DNA from: Prolixibacteraceae bacterium
GTDB lineage: Bacteria; Bacteroidota; Bacteroidia; Bacteroidales; Prolixibacteraceae
Assembly: GCA_014380255.1 (NCBI GenBank)
Contig: JACMKG010000205.1
Coordinates: 1-8,672 of the forward strand
DNA length: 8,672 nt
Direction: 5' to 3'
Both the position numbers and the translations under genes were made by a program. The notes under the pieces were generated by a model, which saw only the letters and a list, made by a program, of their open reading frames with translations, did no database searches and was not told the DNA's origin. Positions 6,194 through 8,672 of the stretch are shown here, in pieces (within the stretch, counting starts at the first letter, position 1; each line of letters starts with the position of its first letter).

Positions 6194-8620
6194 ATGAAAG
6201 TTTTAAAGTTTGGAGGCACTTCAGTTGAAAATGCTGAAAATATTAAGAAAGTAAAAGAAATACTCTTGCATGAGAAGGATGATATGATCGTTGTGGTCTC
6301 TGCATTAGGGGGTATTACTGACAAGATTTTAAGTGCAGCAAAAATGGCTGCTATTGGAACAGGCTTCTTTCAAAATGAATTAACGGAAATCAATAATCGT
6401 CACTTTGAAACAGTTGAGAAACTTTTTGAAGGTGAAAAGCAAACGGAAGTAAAAAAGAAAGTCCAGGTATTGCTCGAAGAACTGGAACGAATTGTTCATG
6501 GTGTATCTCTCATAGGCGAACTTACTCCCAAAACGCTGGATAAGATTCTTGGTTTTGGTGAACGGTTGTCATCACTTATTATATCCGATTTTATTCCATC
6601 TACATGGTTCGATTCCAGTAAGCTGATCAGGACCAACAGTGATTTTGGAAAGGCGATTGTAAATTTTACGCTGACCAACCAGCTTATCCATTCAGCCTTT
6701 ACCGATTTTTCAGGCATAGCCATTATTCCGGGATTTATTGCAAGTAATGATCTGGGAGAATACACCACCTTAGGACGTGGCGGTTCGGATTATACAGGAG
6801 CTATCATGGCTGCTGCCATGGATGCCTCCTCACTTGAAATATGGACGGATGTGAATGGTTTTATGACCGCTGACCCGCGGGTGATCAGCAAGGCTTATAC
6901 CATTAAAATGCTGAGTTATTCGGAAGCCATGGAGCTTTCTTATTTTGGGGCAAAAGTCATTTATCCACCCACCATTTTACCTGTATATAAGAAAGGAATC
7001 CCTGTCAGGATTAAAAACACCATGGAGCCTGAAGCCGAAGGAACCTTAATTACTGAAAGCAGGCATAACGGGAAAGATCTACCTATCAAGGGTATTTCAT
7101 CGATTTCAAATATTACCCTTATCACACTCCAGGGATTGGGAATGGTAGGGGTTACAGGCATTTCAGCCAGGCTTTTCGGAGCATTAGCTCGTCAGAATAT
7201 CAATGTGATATTGATCTCACAGGCATCTTCCGAGAATTCCATCAGCTTTGCCATCGATTCATCAAGTTCTACAAAGGCAGAGGCTGCCATCAGGCTTGAA
7301 TTTGAACGGGAAATAGAGCTTGATCAGATCAATAAGGTTACCATTGAAGATAACCTGGCCATTGTAGCTATTGTGGGCGAAAACATGAAGCATGCTACAG
7401 GTGTTGCCGGTAAGCTGTTTCATACCATAGGGAAAAATGGTATTAATATCATCGCCATTGCACAGGGAGCTTCCGAGTTGAATATCTCATGGGTCGTAAA
7501 GGTTTCTGAATTACGCAAAACGCTGAACGTGGTGCATGAATCATTCTTCCTTTCCGAGAACGTGGAATTGAATGTGTTCCTTCTGGGAATTGGTCTGGTA
7601 GGCGGAAATCTTCTGGAACAGATTAAACAGCAGCAACCTAAGCTGCTGAAGGAAAAACACCTGAAAATCAAGCTTGCCGGGGTTGCCAACTCCAAAAAGA
7701 TGCTCTTTGATAGGGAAGGAATCGATATAGCCACGTTCAGGGAGAAACTGATGACTGAAGGCCAGCCATCTGGGCTGGATAGATTTAAAGATGAAATTAT
7801 TGCCCTGAACATGTACAATTCCATTTTTGTGGATTGCACAGCAAACGATCAGGCTGCAGGATTGTATGCGGAATTGCTGAACGCCAATATTTCCATTGTG
7901 ACGGCCAACAAAGTAGCTGCATCATCGAATTACGAAAACTACGCATTGCTGAAGAAAATTGCCAAACGCAAAGGAGCAAAGTTCTTGTTCGAGACTAACG
8001 TAGGGGCAGGATTACCGATTATCACCACCTTGAATGACCTGGTCAATTCAGGGGATACCATATTGAAAATTGAAGCTGTATTATCAGGCACGCTAAACTT
8101 TATCTTCAACACGATCAGCGAAAAGATACCTATGAGCCAGACTATTCGTATGGCCAAGGAGCAAGGTTTTGCTGAGCCGGATCCTCGTATTGATCTCAGT
8201 GGGGTTGATGTGGCCCGCAAACTGTTGATTCTAGTTCGTGAATCAGGCTATCAGTTTGATATGAAAGATATTAAGATCAACACTTTTGTTCCTTCCAAAT
8301 ATTTTGAAGGAAGTGTGGATGACTTCTGGACAAGGATTCCTGAAATAGATCAGGAGTTTGAAGAAAAGAGAAAAAGGCTGATTGAAGAAGGGCGCCTGTG
8401 GAGATTTGTAGCCAAGTTTGAAGATGGAAAAGCAGAAATAGGTCTTCAGGAAATTACGTCCAATCATCCGTTTGCCGATCTCCAGGGATCCAATAACCTG
8501 GTCATGTTTACTACCGAACGTTACAATGCTTTCCCTATGATTATCAAAGGATATGGTGCAGGGGCAGCAGTAACGGCTGCCGGCGTATTTGCCGATATTA
8601 TCAGGGTTTCGAATATCTAA
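6194..8620 (+). CDS. thrA: Bifunctional aspartokinase / homoserine dehydrogenase
   Basis: The complete 808-residue fused enzyme catalyses the first and third steps from aspartate to homoserine, for threonine and methionine: ATP-dependent aspartate phosphorylation and NAD(P)H-dependent reduction of aspartate semialdehyde. The N-terminal kinase (about 1-295) shows KFGGTSV (5-11), FGERLSS (121-127), TTLGRGGSDYTG (191-202) and WTDVNGFMTADPR (217-229). Two ACT domains (about 315-455, including GVTGISARLFGALARQNINV at 319-338) would carry feedback control, presumably by threonine. The dehydrogenase begins near 459 with the NAD(P)-binding LGIGLVGGNLL (464-474). It continues with TANKVA (570-575), NVGAGLPI (602-609) and LSGVDVARK (668-676), where D672 and K676 match the catalytic pair known from yeast homoserine dehydrogenase. 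The length is close to the 820 residues of Escherichia coli ThrA. The 120 bases after the recA terminator show no leader peptide or attenuator. thrB/thrC may lie to the right. Confidence 0.97.
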   Translation: MKVLKFGGTSVENAENIKKVKEILLHEKDDMIVVVSALGGITDKILSAAKMAAIGTGFFQNELTEINNRHFETVEKLFEGEKQTEVKKKVQVLLEELERIVHGVSLIGELTPKTLDKILGFGERLSSLIISDFIPSTWFDSSKLIRTNSDFGKAIVNFTLTNQLIHSAFTDFSGIAIIPGFIASNDLGEYTTLGRGGSDYTGAIMAAAMDASSLEIWTDVNGFMTADPRVISKAYTIKMLSYSEAMELSYFGAKVIYPPTILPVYKKGIPVRIKNTMEPEAEGTLITESRHNGKDLPIKGISSISNITLITLQGLGMVGVTGISARLFGALARQNINVILISQASSENSISFAIDSSSSTKAEAAIRLEFEREIELDQINKVTIEDNLAIVAIVGENMKHATGVAGKLFHTIGKNGINIIAIAQGASELNISWVVKVSELRKTLNVVHESFFLSENVELNVFLLGIGLVGGNLLEQIKQQQPKLLKEKHLKIKLAGVANSKKMLFDREGIDIATFREKLMTEGQPSGLDRFKDEIIALNMYNSIFVDCTANDQAAGLYAELLNANISIVTANKVAASSNYENYALLKKIAKRKGAKFLFETNVGAGLPIITTLNDLVNSGDTILKIEAVLSGTLNFIFNTISEKIPMSQTIRMAKEQGFAEPDPRIDLSGVDVARKLLILVRESGYQFDMKDIKINTFVPSKYFEGSVDDFWTRIPEIDQEFEEKRKRLIEEGRLWRFVAKFEDGKAEIGLQEITSNHPFADLQGSNNLVMFTTERYNAFPMIIKGYGAGAAVTAAGVFADIIRVSNI

Positions 8621-8672
8621 CCCTATTTCGATATTGAGCCACTAACTGTACCTTGAATGTAAACCCTAAAAC

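Noticed and set aside
7628..7648. CAGCAGC/GCTGCTG hairpin inside thrA
   Set aside because: A 7-bp stem within the coding sequence of a Gln/Leu/Lys-rich segment is easily explained by codon choice, and nothing points to a regulatory role.
7420..7839. Minus-strand open frame of 139 codons inside thrA
   Set aside because: It lies wholly antisense to conserved thrA coding sequence, and its translation has no recognisable domain.
8621..8672. Start of a thrB gene after thrA
   Set aside because: The only ATG near the end (in GAATGTAAA) is followed at once by a stop codon. No gene start can be supported in these 52 bases.

Overview
The window looks like a chromosomal segment of a member of the Bacteroidota. 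Three things point there: the protein sequences, the absence of Shine-Dalgarno motifs before most starts, and promoter-like elements of the TTTG / TAnnTTTG type in the one divergent intergenic region. I cannot name a genus. Most of the window is well-kept housekeeping DNA. The accessory part is about 370 bases of non-coding sequence and a two-gene toxin-antitoxin-like module near the left end.

Left to right. (1) 1-567 is the C-terminal part of a rhamnulokinase (rhaB), cut by the window edge. (2) 568-935 has no convincing gene. It holds a striking near-perfect palindrome at 733-838: a 34-bp perfect stem, an 8-base loop, and 9-bp outer arms separated from the stem by an unpaired stretch. Downstream of it are two copies of GAATNNATTC. 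(3) 936-1531 is an AT-rich, one-base-overlapping pair encoding a DUF433 protein (antitoxin type) and a DUF5615 PIN-like protein (toxin type). It ends at a bidirectional terminator (1548-1578) that it shares with the convergent operon.

(4) 4370-1601, on the minus strand, is a very tight four-gene operon: a membrane-anchored or exported protein with a C-terminal SPOR-like domain, then clpS (4-base ATGA overlap), then a short NfeD protein (9-base gap), then the flotillin-like floA (2-base gap). FloA and NfeD are known partners in membrane microdomains. ClpS is the N-degron adaptor of the Clp protease. The leading gene is uncharacterised. (5) 4371-4511 is a divergent promoter region with an inverted repeat between the two promoters. 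(6) 4512-6007 on the plus strand is a likely bcp/prxQ-recA operon (5-base gap), pairing a peroxide-detoxifying enzyme with the central recombinase. It is closed by a rho-independent terminator at 6031-6072. (7) 6194-8620 is a complete bifunctional aspartokinase/homoserine dehydrogenase (thrA), which commits aspartate to threonine and methionine synthesis. The last 52 bases hold no recognisable gene.

I did not find a clearly new system. The best leads are the long hairpin next to the toxin-antitoxin pair, the paired GAATNNATTC sites, and the uncharacterised SPOR protein translationally coupled to ClpS and flotillin.
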